Part shown: in pieces, positions 9,053 through 17,207 of the stretch
Layout of the letters: each line of letters opens with the position of its first letter
Position numbering within the stretch: the stretch's first letter is position 1
Assembly: GCA_046329515.1 (NCBI GenBank)
Contig: JAXLUM010000004.1
Span: 310,001 to 374,000 of the forward strand
DNA length: 64,000 nt
DNA from: Bog-950 sp046329515
GTDB taxonomy: Bacteria > Bacteroidota > Bacteroidia > Chitinophagales > LD1
Direction: 5' to 3'
The notes under the pieces: model-generated
Told to the model about the DNA's origin: nothing
Database searches by the model: none
What the model saw: the letters and a program-made list of their open reading frames with translations, nothing else
Position numbers and translations under genes: made by a program

Positions 9053-10105
9053 TTATCCTTTTATTTTCTTAGGGCCTTTGCCAACATTATCGTGTATCAT
9101 TTTGCCTTGTTCACAATGCTGTTCTAATTCAGCATAAATAAAGGCATCCACTTTTTTGGCAATAGCCTGCGGGTAAAGCAGGTGAATGTTTGGCCCTGCA
9201 TCCAGCGTAAAGTAAACAGGTAGTTTAGTTACATCGCGGAAATGGCGGATTTTTTCAATCATGCTCAAGGTTGATGGCGCCATAAGCACAAATGATGGGC
9301 TGCTACACATCATAAGCGCATGTAGGGTCATCGCTTCTTCTTCTGTAATAGCGCCAAACTTTTCAAGGTCGCCCGTTTTAAGCGCGCCGATAATTTCTTT
9401 CAGGTTACGTTCAGCCTGCGCATAACGCGTTTTGGCAAACGGGTTAGTCTTCATTAAAGAGTGGCCTACGCGGCTGCTTACTTTCTTTTCTGCACTGCTG
9501 GCAATGAGTATAGTATTTTGAAAAGTTTTAAATACTTTATGAAGATTCTTTTCAAATGGTATAGCATATTCATCGCTGCTGCCTTTTACAACAGAAGTTT
9601 TACCCCATTGCGAAATCATAGGATAAACCGAGCGGCCTGCACTACCTGAGCCAAGGCGCGCGTAGTATGAAGCTTCTTGTAAAAACTTATCGTTAGAAAG
9701 TTTCTTCTTGTTTAACTGCTGTTGCAAATCGCAAAGGCATAACGCCAATGAACTCATGGATGATGCAGAGCTGGCAATACCTGAACTATGCGGGAATGAA
9801 TTGGTGGAATGAATAAGCAAACTGTGGTCTAACAGTAAAGGGAAGTCCTTAAGTATAGCTTCAAAAAACTTAAGCATACGTAAGCGGAAAGCAATGTTTT
9901 CCTTACCGTCGAAGTAAAAGCGCAGCTCAATATCTTTAGTCTTCTTTTCTTTTTTAATAAGGGTTACGCTGGTTTCGCTATAGCAATGTTCCAACGTAAA
10001 GCTTATTGATGGATTGGCAGGTACTTGTATGCCGGCTTTTTTGCCCCAGTATTTTACAAGGGCTATATTACTTGGGCTACGCCAGGTAGTTTTTACGTCT
10101 TTCAT
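9053..10105 (-). CDS. mvaD: Diphosphomevalonate decarboxylase
   Basis: Performs ATP-dependent decarboxylation of mevalonate 5-diphosphate to isopentenyl diphosphate. The 350 aa show the family signature SPSNIALVKYWGKK near the N-terminus, the phosphate loop PHSSGIASSASSMSSL, the conserved SGSAGRSVYP segment and DAGPNIHLLYP with the catalytic aspartate. Ser and Arg in SAGRS match known decarboxylases, so it should be active. It is third in the mevalonate operon, 36 bases after the GYDVA kinase. A charged Lys-rich insertion (about residues 52-60) looks lineage-specific. Confidence 0.93.
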   Translation of the reverse strand: MKDVKTTWRSPSNIALVKYWGKKAGIQVPANPSISFTLEHCYSETSVTLIKKEKKTKDIELRFYFDGKENIAFRLRMLKFFEAILKDFPLLLDHSLLIHSTNSFPHSSGIASSASSMSSLALCLCDLQQQLNKKKLSNDKFLQEASYYARLGSGSAGRSVYPMISQWGKTSVVKGSSDEYAIPFEKNLHKVFKTFQNTILIASSAEKKVSSRVGHSLMKTNPFAKTRYAQAERNLKEIIGALKTGDLEKFGAITEEEAMTLHALMMCSSPSFVLMAPSTLSMIEKIRHFRDVTKLPVYFTLDAGPNIHLLYPQAIAKKVDAFIYAELEQHCEQGKMIHDNVGKGPKKIKG

Positions 10106-10141
10106 GTGTGCTTCGGTTTATGTGGTTACAACAATGTGCCT

Positions 10142-11092
10142 TCAGGTTAACAGTAACTCGTCCCAGCTGAATAGGGTGTCTATCTGTTTCGATTGTAAAT
10201 ATGCACTTAATTCTTCTTTTCCTTTGGTATTGGTCATTAAAACAAAATCACCTCCCCAGGCACCTAATGATTTTACACTGCCCCAATAATCGCTGAACAG
10301 GCTGTCCTTTACCTTTATCATTTTTAATTGAGCGCCTACAATATTCTCATGTTCGTTTATCAGTTCTTCAAACACATCAAGTGTTTCTGCTTTCAATAGT
10401 AATTCAGTAATGCGGCTTAGCTCTTTTACGCCATGTGTTTTATCGTTTAGCGCAGTACGGTAATGGCTAATGCCTTCTGATGATAATTGCTTTTTACCGG
10501 TGTAAACAAAATAAAGGGAGTCGGAAAAAGCAGGTTGCCATTTAGCTTTCATCGTTACAGGTTTACCATTTTCTAAACGATAAATCAGTGGTGTGTTACT
10601 GCCTGCACAAGCTACATCATAACCTGAACCCCCAATAGTGTTTTGCAACAACTCATGCGCATTCACCTGCGCCCATTCAGCAAGGCAATGTATTAAAGTA
10701 GAACTGCTACCTAACCCCCACTCATTCGGGAATTGAAGTGCAGTTTCCACGGCGTAATCTTTTTTATCCGCTAAAAACGCAGGGTTTTGTTTGCGGGCTT
10801 GCTGCAACATTTTAGTTAAGCGCCCGGTCTCAGGTGTTTGTGCATTCAGGCAAGTAAAATCAGTAGTATCAAATACCAGGTTAAGCCACGCCTGTTTTTT
10901 ATTGTTTAAAGCTACCCAATACAAAGTAGAATCGCCGGAATGCAAAGGGCGCACACGCAGTGTTTGCCCGAATTTTGTGGGCACTGCTAACGCAAGGGCA
11001 CCGTCCAACACAAAATACTCTGAGGTAATAAGCAGTTTGCCATGGCCGTAAAAAGAAAGAGCCTCATCAAGGTTAGTTACCTTCAGCTTCAT
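10142..11092 (-). CDS. GYDIA-family GHMP kinase, probable phosphomevalonate kinase
   Basis: A 316-aa GHMP-superfamily kinase with GHGKLLITSEYFVLDGA at the N-terminus, the ATP loop EWGLGSSSTL, a GGSGYDVACAG segment and a C-terminal GAWGGDFVLM loop. GYDVA is a variant of the motif that names the Bacteroidota GYDIA-type family. No other phosphomevalonate kinase candidate is in the operon, and mevalonate kinase and mvaD are both accounted for, so the missing step mevalonate-5-phosphate to diphosphate is the natural role. That substrate is an inference from context; the sequence only shows a small-molecule GHMP kinase. It sits 12 bases after mvaA. Confidence 0.82.
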   Translation of the reverse strand: MKLKVTNLDEALSFYGHGKLLITSEYFVLDGALALAVPTKFGQTLRVRPLHSGDSTLYWVALNNKKQAWLNLVFDTTDFTCLNAQTPETGRLTKMLQQARKQNPAFLADKKDYAVETALQFPNEWGLGSSSTLIHCLAEWAQVNAHELLQNTIGGSGYDVACAGSNTPLIYRLENGKPVTMKAKWQPAFSDSLYFVYTGKKQLSSEGISHYRTALNDKTHGVKELSRITELLLKAETLDVFEELINEHENIVGAQLKMIKVKDSLFSDYWGSVKSLGAWGGDFVLMTNTKGKEELSAYLQSKQIDTLFSWDELLLT

Positions 11093-11104
11093 AAAATCTC
11101 CTTC

Positions 11105-12442
11105 TTATTTTCTTATTGATTCAATGTAATCGCGCACGGCAGAAACGCTTACGGTTTTATCGGCAAAAAAGTGTTTTGCCTTCACAATCTCATCATCCGT
11201 AGCTTTTAATGATGCTAATATATTGGTGAGGTGCATTTTCATGTGGCCGGCCTGTATGCCCGATGTAGTTAAGGAGCGCACCGCAGCAAAGTTTTGAGCT
11301 AGACCCACTGTTGCAATAATCTCCATCAACTTTTTCGCATTTGGGTTACCCAGCATTTCCAACGAGCGCTTTGCCAAAGGGTGTAAGGAGGTTAAACCAC
11401 CAACGGTGCCAATAGCTATAGGTAGCGTTAACCAAAAGGTAAAAATGCCGTTCTCTACTTTGCATTCACTCAAACTGCGGTAAATGCCATCTCGGCAAGC
11501 ATAGGTATGCGCACAGGCTTCAACCGCACGAAAATCGTTACCAGTCGCCAGCACTACGGCATCAATGCCGTTCATTATTCCTTTATTATGTGTAGTAGCG
11601 CGGTAAGGGTCAATGCGGGCAATATTTACAGCCCGTTGAAACTTCCAGGCAAATTCCTCGGCGCTAACGCTTCCGTTTTCAAAGGTGCCCAGTTCATCAA
11701 CGCGGCAGCTTACTTCGGCTTTAACCACACACTCGGGTGTGTAGTTGGAAAGTATGCACATTATAATTTCTACGTCCTTTTCCTTTTCGGTAAATAGTTC
11801 GCTCTTTTCAATTTTTGCTACCAGCGTTTTGCCAAACTCCTCTAAACAGCTATTTATAAAGTTAGCGCCCATGCTATCTACCGTTTCAAAGTAGGCGCGT
11901 AGCTGAAAGTAGTCGGGCTCCAGGCTGCTAAAGTCCAGCAGGTCCATATCTACCACACCGCCACCGCGTTCTTCCATTTTCGTAGTTATGGGTTTAACCG
12001 CCAACTTTAAATCAGCTTTTATAGTGGGGAAGAAGTTGAATAGTTTTTCCTTATCGCCGTGGTAAACAAAATGCACCTGGCCTACCTTGCGGGTGCTTAA
12101 AACTTCCGCTTTAAAACCGCCACGGCTAAGCCAGTATTTAGCGGCATTACTTGCTGCTGCTACTACACTGCTCTCCTCAATAACCATAGGCACGGCGTAT
12201 ATCTGGTTATTGATTTTAAAGTTGGGGGCAATACCAAAAGGCACGGGAAAGTTAGTGAGGGTATTCTCACTAAAGCCGTCCAATAGTTTCTGGGCTTCTA
12301 TGTTATCGTGCCAGTATTCCGCAAATTCCTTCGCAAGGTCTACAGGGTTGGCATAAAGAAAGTTCTTAGCTATCCAATAGATTTTTTCTCTCTTGGAGAG
12401 CTTCGAAAACCCGGTAATCTCCTTCTCTTCATTCTTTTCCAT
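11105..12442 (-). CDS. mvaA: Hydroxymethylglutaryl-CoA reductase (class II type)
   Basis: Reduces HMG-CoA to mevalonate, the committed step of the pathway. The 445 aa are soluble, with no membrane domain. They show the substrate motif ENTLTNFPVPFGIA, MVIEESSVVAAASNAA (catalytic Glu near 89), DSMGANF, HNKGIMNGIDAV (Lys), ATGNDFRAVEA (Asp), GTVGGLTSLHP and AGHMKMHL (His). All four catalytic residues are present. The soluble form and sequence match the bacterial class II enzymes; here the operon shows a biosynthetic, not degradative, job. First gene of the operon, with a promoter-like element directly in front. Confidence 0.93.
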   Translation of the reverse strand: MEKNEEKEITGFSKLSKREKIYWIAKNFLYANPVDLAKEFAEYWHDNIEAQKLLDGFSENTLTNFPVPFGIAPNFKINNQIYAVPMVIEESSVVAAASNAAKYWLSRGGFKAEVLSTRKVGQVHFVYHGDKEKLFNFFPTIKADLKLAVKPITTKMEERGGGVVDMDLLDFSSLEPDYFQLRAYFETVDSMGANFINSCLEEFGKTLVAKIEKSELFTEKEKDVEIIMCILSNYTPECVVKAEVSCRVDELGTFENGSVSAEEFAWKFQRAVNIARIDPYRATTHNKGIMNGIDAVVLATGNDFRAVEACAHTYACRDGIYRSLSECKVENGIFTFWLTLPIAIGTVGGLTSLHPLAKRSLEMLGNPNAKKLMEIIATVGLAQNFAAVRSLTTSGIQAGHMKMHLTNILASLKATDDEIVKAKHFFADKTVSVSAVRDYIESIRK

Positions 12443-12449
12443 CCGCGCC

Positions 12450-12479
12450 CAAACCTACATCATTCGCGTAAGTTTCAAA
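12450..12479 (-). promoter_or_regulatory. Bacteroidota-type promoter of the mevalonate operon
   Basis: On the minus strand TTTG (12479-12476) and TAGGTTTG (12457-12450) are 18 bases apart, a close match to the TTTG / TAnnTTTG consensus of the Bacteroidota primary sigma factor. Only seven bases separate the element from the mvaA ATG at 12442, so the transcript would have almost no 5' leader. Confidence 0.55.
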
Positions 12480-12668
12480 AACGCCTTTCGTGCCAAACCT
12501 TATTGGCGTACCCTTTTGGGAAACATTTCATAATTAACAACTCCTTTTTGGGGAGTATTTTCCCTAAGAAGTGCATTTAAATGCAGTTTATAGCCGATAA
12601 TTTGTATTCCACCGCCATATACTTGACTGGCATGTGGTTTGGGATTATAATGTCCTTAACGCAAGCTT

Positions 12669-12959
12669 ATGAATAAGTCCATCATCACCCTTTTAATGGT
12701 TACTATAGTTAGCGGCGTTTGCGCTGCCTTTATCGGTAACACTATTCATAAGTCATCTAATCCTTCAGTACCCGTTTTATTAGTTCAGGCCGGCTCATCG
12801 GGCCAAACCGGTTTTACCGGCTACCCTCCCGGTTATACCGGCTATACAGGTTTTACGGGTTATACCGGTCATACTGGCTTAACCGGTTTTACAGGGCCAA
12901 CAGGCCCCAGCGGTAACCGCACTAATGATGGCTTACACGCCCCAACAGGTAAGAAATAA
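12669..12959 (+). CDS. Small collagen-like exported protein
   Basis: A 96-aa product with an N-terminal hydrophobic segment (about residues 4-22; signal peptide or anchor) followed by about 13 Gly-X-Y triplets (residues 45-82) in which Y is nearly always Thr and X is often aromatic (GFT, GYT, GHT). One PP insertion breaks the register. The tail is short and polar, with no T9SS sorting domain. Collagen-like Gly-X-Thr runs form trimeric rods in other bacterial surface proteins; that it does so here is inferred. No obvious operon partner; the following gene starts 94 bases on. Confidence 0.72.
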   Translation: MNKSIITLLMVTIVSGVCAAFIGNTIHKSSNPSVPVLLVQAGSSGQTGFTGYPPGYTGYTGFTGYTGHTGLTGFTGPTGPSGNRTNDGLHAPTGKK

Positions 12960-13053
12960 AACTGCTGCCAATTTTTTCGCTTTAGAAAAATGTTTTACGG
13001 AGTCATTCGTCTACATTCGCGACGTTTTACTCACTCCCAAATTTTAGTAGTAC

Positions 13054-15192
13054 ATGGTTCGTTCAGCTGCGCTGTTCATTACAGCGGTTTTTGCTTTCCT
13101 GTTTGAAAGCCAGCCTCTATTTGCCCAAAACGAATTTCCAAAAATCAATCCCGAAGATGTTACCATAGTGCGCGACTCCTTTGGGATACCACACATTTTT
13201 GGTAAAACCGATGCACAGGTGGCGTATGGTTTGGCCTGGGCCAATGCAGAAGATGCCTTCCACGTTAGTCAGGATTTGATTTATGCAGCTAAAGGCTTTA
13301 TGGGCCGCAAGGATGGTATTGATGGCGTTAAGGCAGACTTTTTTGTGCATGCCATTGGAGCGCGGGAATTGGCTGAAGCGCGATATGAAACTGATTTATC
13401 ACCGGAATTCAAAAAGTATTTGGATGGTTTTTGCCAGGGTATAAATGCTTATGCAAAAGCACATCCTGAAGATGTACGGGTTAAGAAGGCCTTTCCTGTA
13501 ACACCAAAGGACATGTTAGCGGCTTATGTTACCATGATGAGCTTTTTGAACTATGCTTCCGACCCTGTAGGAGATGCCGTTAGCGGTAAGCTTGATGATG
13601 TTAAGGTTGATTTCCCTAAAGCAGATAATCCGCCACATGGTTCCAATGCTATCGCCTTAGCCCCCTCATTAACGCAGGATGGCCGCACTTACTTATGCAT
13701 TAACCCCCATTTGCGCATGGAAGGGCAATTAAGCTTTTATGAAGCCGCCCTGCACAGCGAAGAAGGCTTGAATATGGAGGGCGCCATGTTTCAGGGAAGC
13801 ACTTCACTTGCAATGGGCGTAAATGATAGCTTGGGCTGGGGTATGACATGGAACCACTTTGATAAGCTGGATGTTTATCGCTTAAAAATGCACCCTAAAA
13901 AGAAACTGCTTTACGAGTTTGACGGCCAGTGGGTAAAGCTGGAAAAGCGGCCGGTGTGGTTAAAAGTAAACCTTAGCAAAAAAGGAAAGTTTGTATTGCC
14001 CGTTAAGCGAATGACCTACTGGAGCAAATATGGCTGCACTATTAAAAGCGGTAAGAAGAATGAATTTTACTCTATCCGCTTTCCCGGTAATATGTCGGTT
14101 AGGGCAGGTGAACAGCTATACCGTATGAATAAAGCTCACAACTACCAGCAGTTTTGGGATGCCATCAATGTGCATTCTATCTGTTTGTTCAATATAGTTT
14201 ATGCCGATAAGGACAATAACATTATGTATTTACAACACGGCATGTTGCCGGACCGCAAAGACCAAAGCTTTAACTGGAGCGGCATGCTGCCCGGCAATAC
14301 CAGTAAGGATTTATGGACCGATTTAGTGCCCTTGAAAGATATGCCGCATGTAACTAATCCTGAATGCGGTTATGTATTGAATACAAACAATTCTCCGCAT
14401 ATGGCTACTTGTGAAGGTGCCAACTGCCCACGCGTATTACCTGCATATGATGATGAACGCCCCGGCAACAATATGCGTGCAGAAAGAGTGCTGGATTATA
14501 TAAACGCCACTCCTAAATTTTCTTTCGAGAAGTTTAAGGAAATGAAATTTGATGTTACGTTTCCGCGCACCGGCAAGTTTGTTGAATCATTACAACCGCT
14601 GTTTAATTTAAGTGCAGAGAAGTATCCGGATTTGGCAGAACCCATTGGTATCTTAAAGAGTTGGAACCGCTCTACAGATATACATGAATATGCCCCAACC
14701 TTAATTGGTTTAGTTCTACTGCCTTTGTTTGATAACCACGGTTGCAGTGATGATTGCTTTATAAGCGGCCTGCAAACCAATGAAGAGGAAATGGCGCAGC
14801 TACTACGTGGCGCTTGCGATACGCTTCGCAAATATTATGGCACCGTTAAGGTAGAGTGGGGAACCATTAACCGCAACATACGCGGTAATAAAGACCTGCC
14901 CATGCGCGGCTTTCCTGATATGTTGAGCCCTTCGTACCCTAAACGCGTTAAAAGCTTTGCAGGCTTAAAATACAAGGCCGACCATGGCGATACCTTTACC
15001 ATGCTTGCAGCCTTCGATAAAAACGGAGTGGAACGCTTGGAAGCCTTACAACCAATTGGCAATTCACTGCGGGCTGATAACCCCCATTACAACGACCAAA
15101 TGGAGCTATTCAGCAAACAACAAACGCGCCCAATAAGCCTGAAGAAAGAGGATGTAATGAAGCGGGCAGAACGGGTTTATCACCCTAAGTAA
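13054..15192 (+). CDS. Penicillin acylase family N-terminal nucleophile hydrolase
   Basis: A periplasmic amidohydrolase of the penicillin-amidase/AHL-acylase class, 712 aa. It has a signal peptide (cleavage after about residue 25, LFAQ), an alpha-chain segment with DSFGIPHIFGKTDAQVAYGL and WANAEDAFHVSQDL, then the autocatalytic cleavage site HGSNAIALAP, where Ser197 would become the N-terminal nucleophile of the beta chain. A later GNSLRADNPHYNDQMELF block matches the conserved C-terminal family pattern. The natural substrate, such as N-acyl-homoserine lactone, N-acyl amino acid or a beta-lactam side chain, cannot be told from sequence. It appears monocistronic. Confidence 0.9.
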   Translation: MVRSAALFITAVFAFLFESQPLFAQNEFPKINPEDVTIVRDSFGIPHIFGKTDAQVAYGLAWANAEDAFHVSQDLIYAAKGFMGRKDGIDGVKADFFVHAIGARELAEARYETDLSPEFKKYLDGFCQGINAYAKAHPEDVRVKKAFPVTPKDMLAAYVTMMSFLNYASDPVGDAVSGKLDDVKVDFPKADNPPHGSNAIALAPSLTQDGRTYLCINPHLRMEGQLSFYEAALHSEEGLNMEGAMFQGSTSLAMGVNDSLGWGMTWNHFDKLDVYRLKMHPKKKLLYEFDGQWVKLEKRPVWLKVNLSKKGKFVLPVKRMTYWSKYGCTIKSGKKNEFYSIRFPGNMSVRAGEQLYRMNKAHNYQQFWDAINVHSICLFNIVYADKDNNIMYLQHGMLPDRKDQSFNWSGMLPGNTSKDLWTDLVPLKDMPHVTNPECGYVLNTNNSPHMATCEGANCPRVLPAYDDERPGNNMRAERVLDYINATPKFSFEKFKEMKFDVTFPRTGKFVESLQPLFNLSAEKYPDLAEPIGILKSWNRSTDIHEYAPTLIGLVLLPLFDNHGCSDDCFISGLQTNEEEMAQLLRGACDTLRKYYGTVKVEWGTINRNIRGNKDLPMRGFPDMLSPSYPKRVKSFAGLKYKADHGDTFTMLAAFDKNGVERLEALQPIGNSLRADNPHYNDQMELFSKQQTRPISLKKEDVMKRAERVYHPK

Positions 15193-15193
15193 T

Positions 15194-15856
15194 TCAATCC
15201 AGCTTTACGTAGCCTATTACCTCTTGGTTTTGGCTACTGTGCTGCGTCTTTTCTAATACAATATGATAATCGCCCTCCAGCGTTTCCGATAGACAAATGA
15301 TATCGTCTGCTTCAAAGTCTATTTTATGGCGGTCGTCAAGGTGAGCGCTTCCGCCTTTGCCTAAGTTCTCCGGCGAATACTCCTGCATAAATGGATGCTG
15401 CTTTAGGCAGTTGAACGCCTCAGAAGGTGAGGAGGCCACTACAAACAGCTTTTTATGAAACTCCTCAAACTCGCCTTCTTTATAACCGCCAAGGTTTATA
15501 AAATACAACTTCTCTTCCTGCCCGCTTGGTGCCTGTTTGCTGAGCAGCACCCTGTAACCATCCACGTATTCCACCCTTACCCAGGCGTCAATATGGGCTT
15601 TATCCCTGGCCGCAAGGCTTTTCTGCAGTTCACTTTGCAAAGCGGTACTATCTATACCCGGTAACAGCTTTTTTACCAGCAGGGCGGTATCCTTTGCCGT
15701 ATCCCTGTTCCAGAAATTCTTTATTAATGGCGTTAATTCCTCAATGGTATTAGCTGCCGCAAACAGCATATCGTGTTGCTCAATACTGCGTCCTTTGGGC
15801 GTGCAGCCTATAAGAACAGCAAACAAAAATGGAGCGGTTTTTTCGCTGGTGGACAT
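15194..15856 (-). CDS. DUF1543 domain-containing protein
   Basis: A 220-aa soluble protein with the DUF1543 pattern: LFAVLIGCTPKGRSIEQHDM near the N-terminus and a GGYKEGEFEEFHKKLFVV stretch in the second half, suggesting two related alpha/beta repeats. Function of the family is unknown; there is no signal peptide or transmembrane segment. It converges on the acylase gene with a one-base gap and is divergent from the beta-helix lipoprotein gene. Confidence 0.75.
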   Translation of the reverse strand: MSTSEKTAPFLFAVLIGCTPKGRSIEQHDMLFAAANTIEELTPLIKNFWNRDTAKDTALLVKKLLPGIDSTALQSELQKSLAARDKAHIDAWVRVEYVDGYRVLLSKQAPSGQEEKLYFINLGGYKEGEFEEFHKKLFVVASSPSEAFNCLKQHPFMQEYSPENLGKGGSAHLDDRHKIDFEADDIICLSETLEGDYHIVLEKTQHSSQNQEVIGYVKLD

Positions 15857-15947
15857 AGCTTAAAATTTATTCTTCAGCAAAATATAAATTCCGTTTTTCG
15901 TTTAACAGTGCGTATTATATTCGCCAACCAAAACAACAACCCTTCAC

Positions 15948-17165
15948 ATGAAAAAACTCTTCTTCATTCTGGCTGTAATTGTGGCCTTTTCGTCCTGCAA
16001 TAATAAACCCGCAGGCACGGTAAACGAACAATTTGAAAAAGAATTACAGGAAAAATTCATAAGCGCCAAGGAAGGCGATGTAATTGAACTGCCTGAAGGA
16101 GAATTTTATTTAAACCGTCCGCTGGTGTTGGATGGTGTAAAGAATGTAACCATTAAAGGAAAAGGTAAGGATAAAACGGTATTGAACTTCAGCACCCAGA
16201 AAGACGGCGCCGAAGGTTTACGCATTACTGCCGATGGTATTACCATGGAGGACTTTACTCTACTGAATGCAAAAGGCGATTGTATAAAAGTGCAGGATGC
16301 CACTAACGTAATTTTCAGAAGATTGAAAGTGGGTTGGACTGCGCTGCACGATACCAAGAACGGTTCGTACGGCACCTACCCTGTAGGTTGCACCAATGTG
16401 CTGATTGAAGAGTGTGAAGTTTACGGTTCTTCAGACGCCGGTATTTATGTAGGCCAAAGCAAAAACATTATTGTGCGCAAAAACCATGTGCACGATAACG
16501 TTGCCGGTATTGAAATTGAAAACTCTACTGATGCTGATGTGTACGAAAACCTTTCGGAAAACAATACCGGTGGTATGCTGGTGTTCGACCTTCCTGATTT
16601 ATCAGTGAAGAATGGCCGCCGTTGCCGTGTGTTCAACAACAAGTTCATTAATAACAACACCAACAACTTCGGTGTAAAAGGAACAACTGTTTCTGAAATA
16701 CCTGCGGGTACAGGCGTTATTGTAATGGCTACTAACGAATGTGATGTGTTCAATAACGAAATTTCAGGTCATAACTCAGTTTCTGCTGCGGTAATCAGCT
16801 ACACCTCTTTACAAAAACCATTTAAGGATACCATTTACGACCCATACAGCGGCGGTGTTTCTGTGCGCGATAACCACATTACCCGCGGCACAGGCAAGCC
16901 TGATAACACAGTACTGTTCGGCAAATTGTTTACTGCCATTTTCGGCGATAAGGTGCCTGATATTTTGTTTGATGGTGAAATAAACCCTGCTTACCGCAAT
17001 GCGGATGGAAGCGTTAAAGAAGACCAGCGTATTTGTATTCGCAACAACGGCCAGGTAACTTTTGCTAATATGGACCTTGCAGGTAAAGGCAAAAACAAGA
17101 GCGATGATGTAAGCAAGTTTGATTGCGCTCAACCCCAAACTCCTGAAATAAAACTGAACTTATAA
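15948..17165 (+). CDS. Parallel beta-helix repeat lipoprotein
   Basis: A 405-aa lipoprotein (signal with lipobox FSSC, Cys17) that folds as a right-handed parallel beta-helix, shown by successive NVTIKGKGKDKTVLNF, ITMEDFTLLNAKGDCIKV, NVLIEECEVYGSSDAGIYV, NIIVRKNHVHDN and DVYENLSENNTGGMLVF rungs. The family includes surface polysaccharide lyases and epimerases as well as non-catalytic helices. I see no clear catalytic triad, so the call stays at fold level. It ends ten bases before a strong intrinsic terminator. A TATATTCG element lies about 25 bases before the start. Confidence 0.83.
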   Translation: MKKLFFILAVIVAFSSCNNKPAGTVNEQFEKELQEKFISAKEGDVIELPEGEFYLNRPLVLDGVKNVTIKGKGKDKTVLNFSTQKDGAEGLRITADGITMEDFTLLNAKGDCIKVQDATNVIFRRLKVGWTALHDTKNGSYGTYPVGCTNVLIEECEVYGSSDAGIYVGQSKNIIVRKNHVHDNVAGIEIENSTDADVYENLSENNTGGMLVFDLPDLSVKNGRRCRVFNNKFINNNTNNFGVKGTTVSEIPAGTGVIVMATNECDVFNNEISGHNSVSAAVISYTSLQKPFKDTIYDPYSGGVSVRDNHITRGTGKPDNTVLFGKLFTAIFGDKVPDILFDGEINPAYRNADGSVKEDQRICIRNNGQVTFANMDLAGKGKNKSDDVSKFDCAQPQTPEIKLNL

Positions 17166-17174
17166 GAACTTATT

Positions 17175-17200
17175 AAAGGCCGCGAAAGCGGCCTTTTTCT
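17175..17200. terminator. Intrinsic terminator, usable in both directions
   Basis: A 9-bp perfect stem (17175-17183 with 17188-17196), GAAA loop, flanked by T-rich sequence on the right. It lies between the convergent beta-helix and DASS genes and probably ends both transcripts. Confidence 0.85.
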
Positions 17201-17207
17201 TTTGTGC

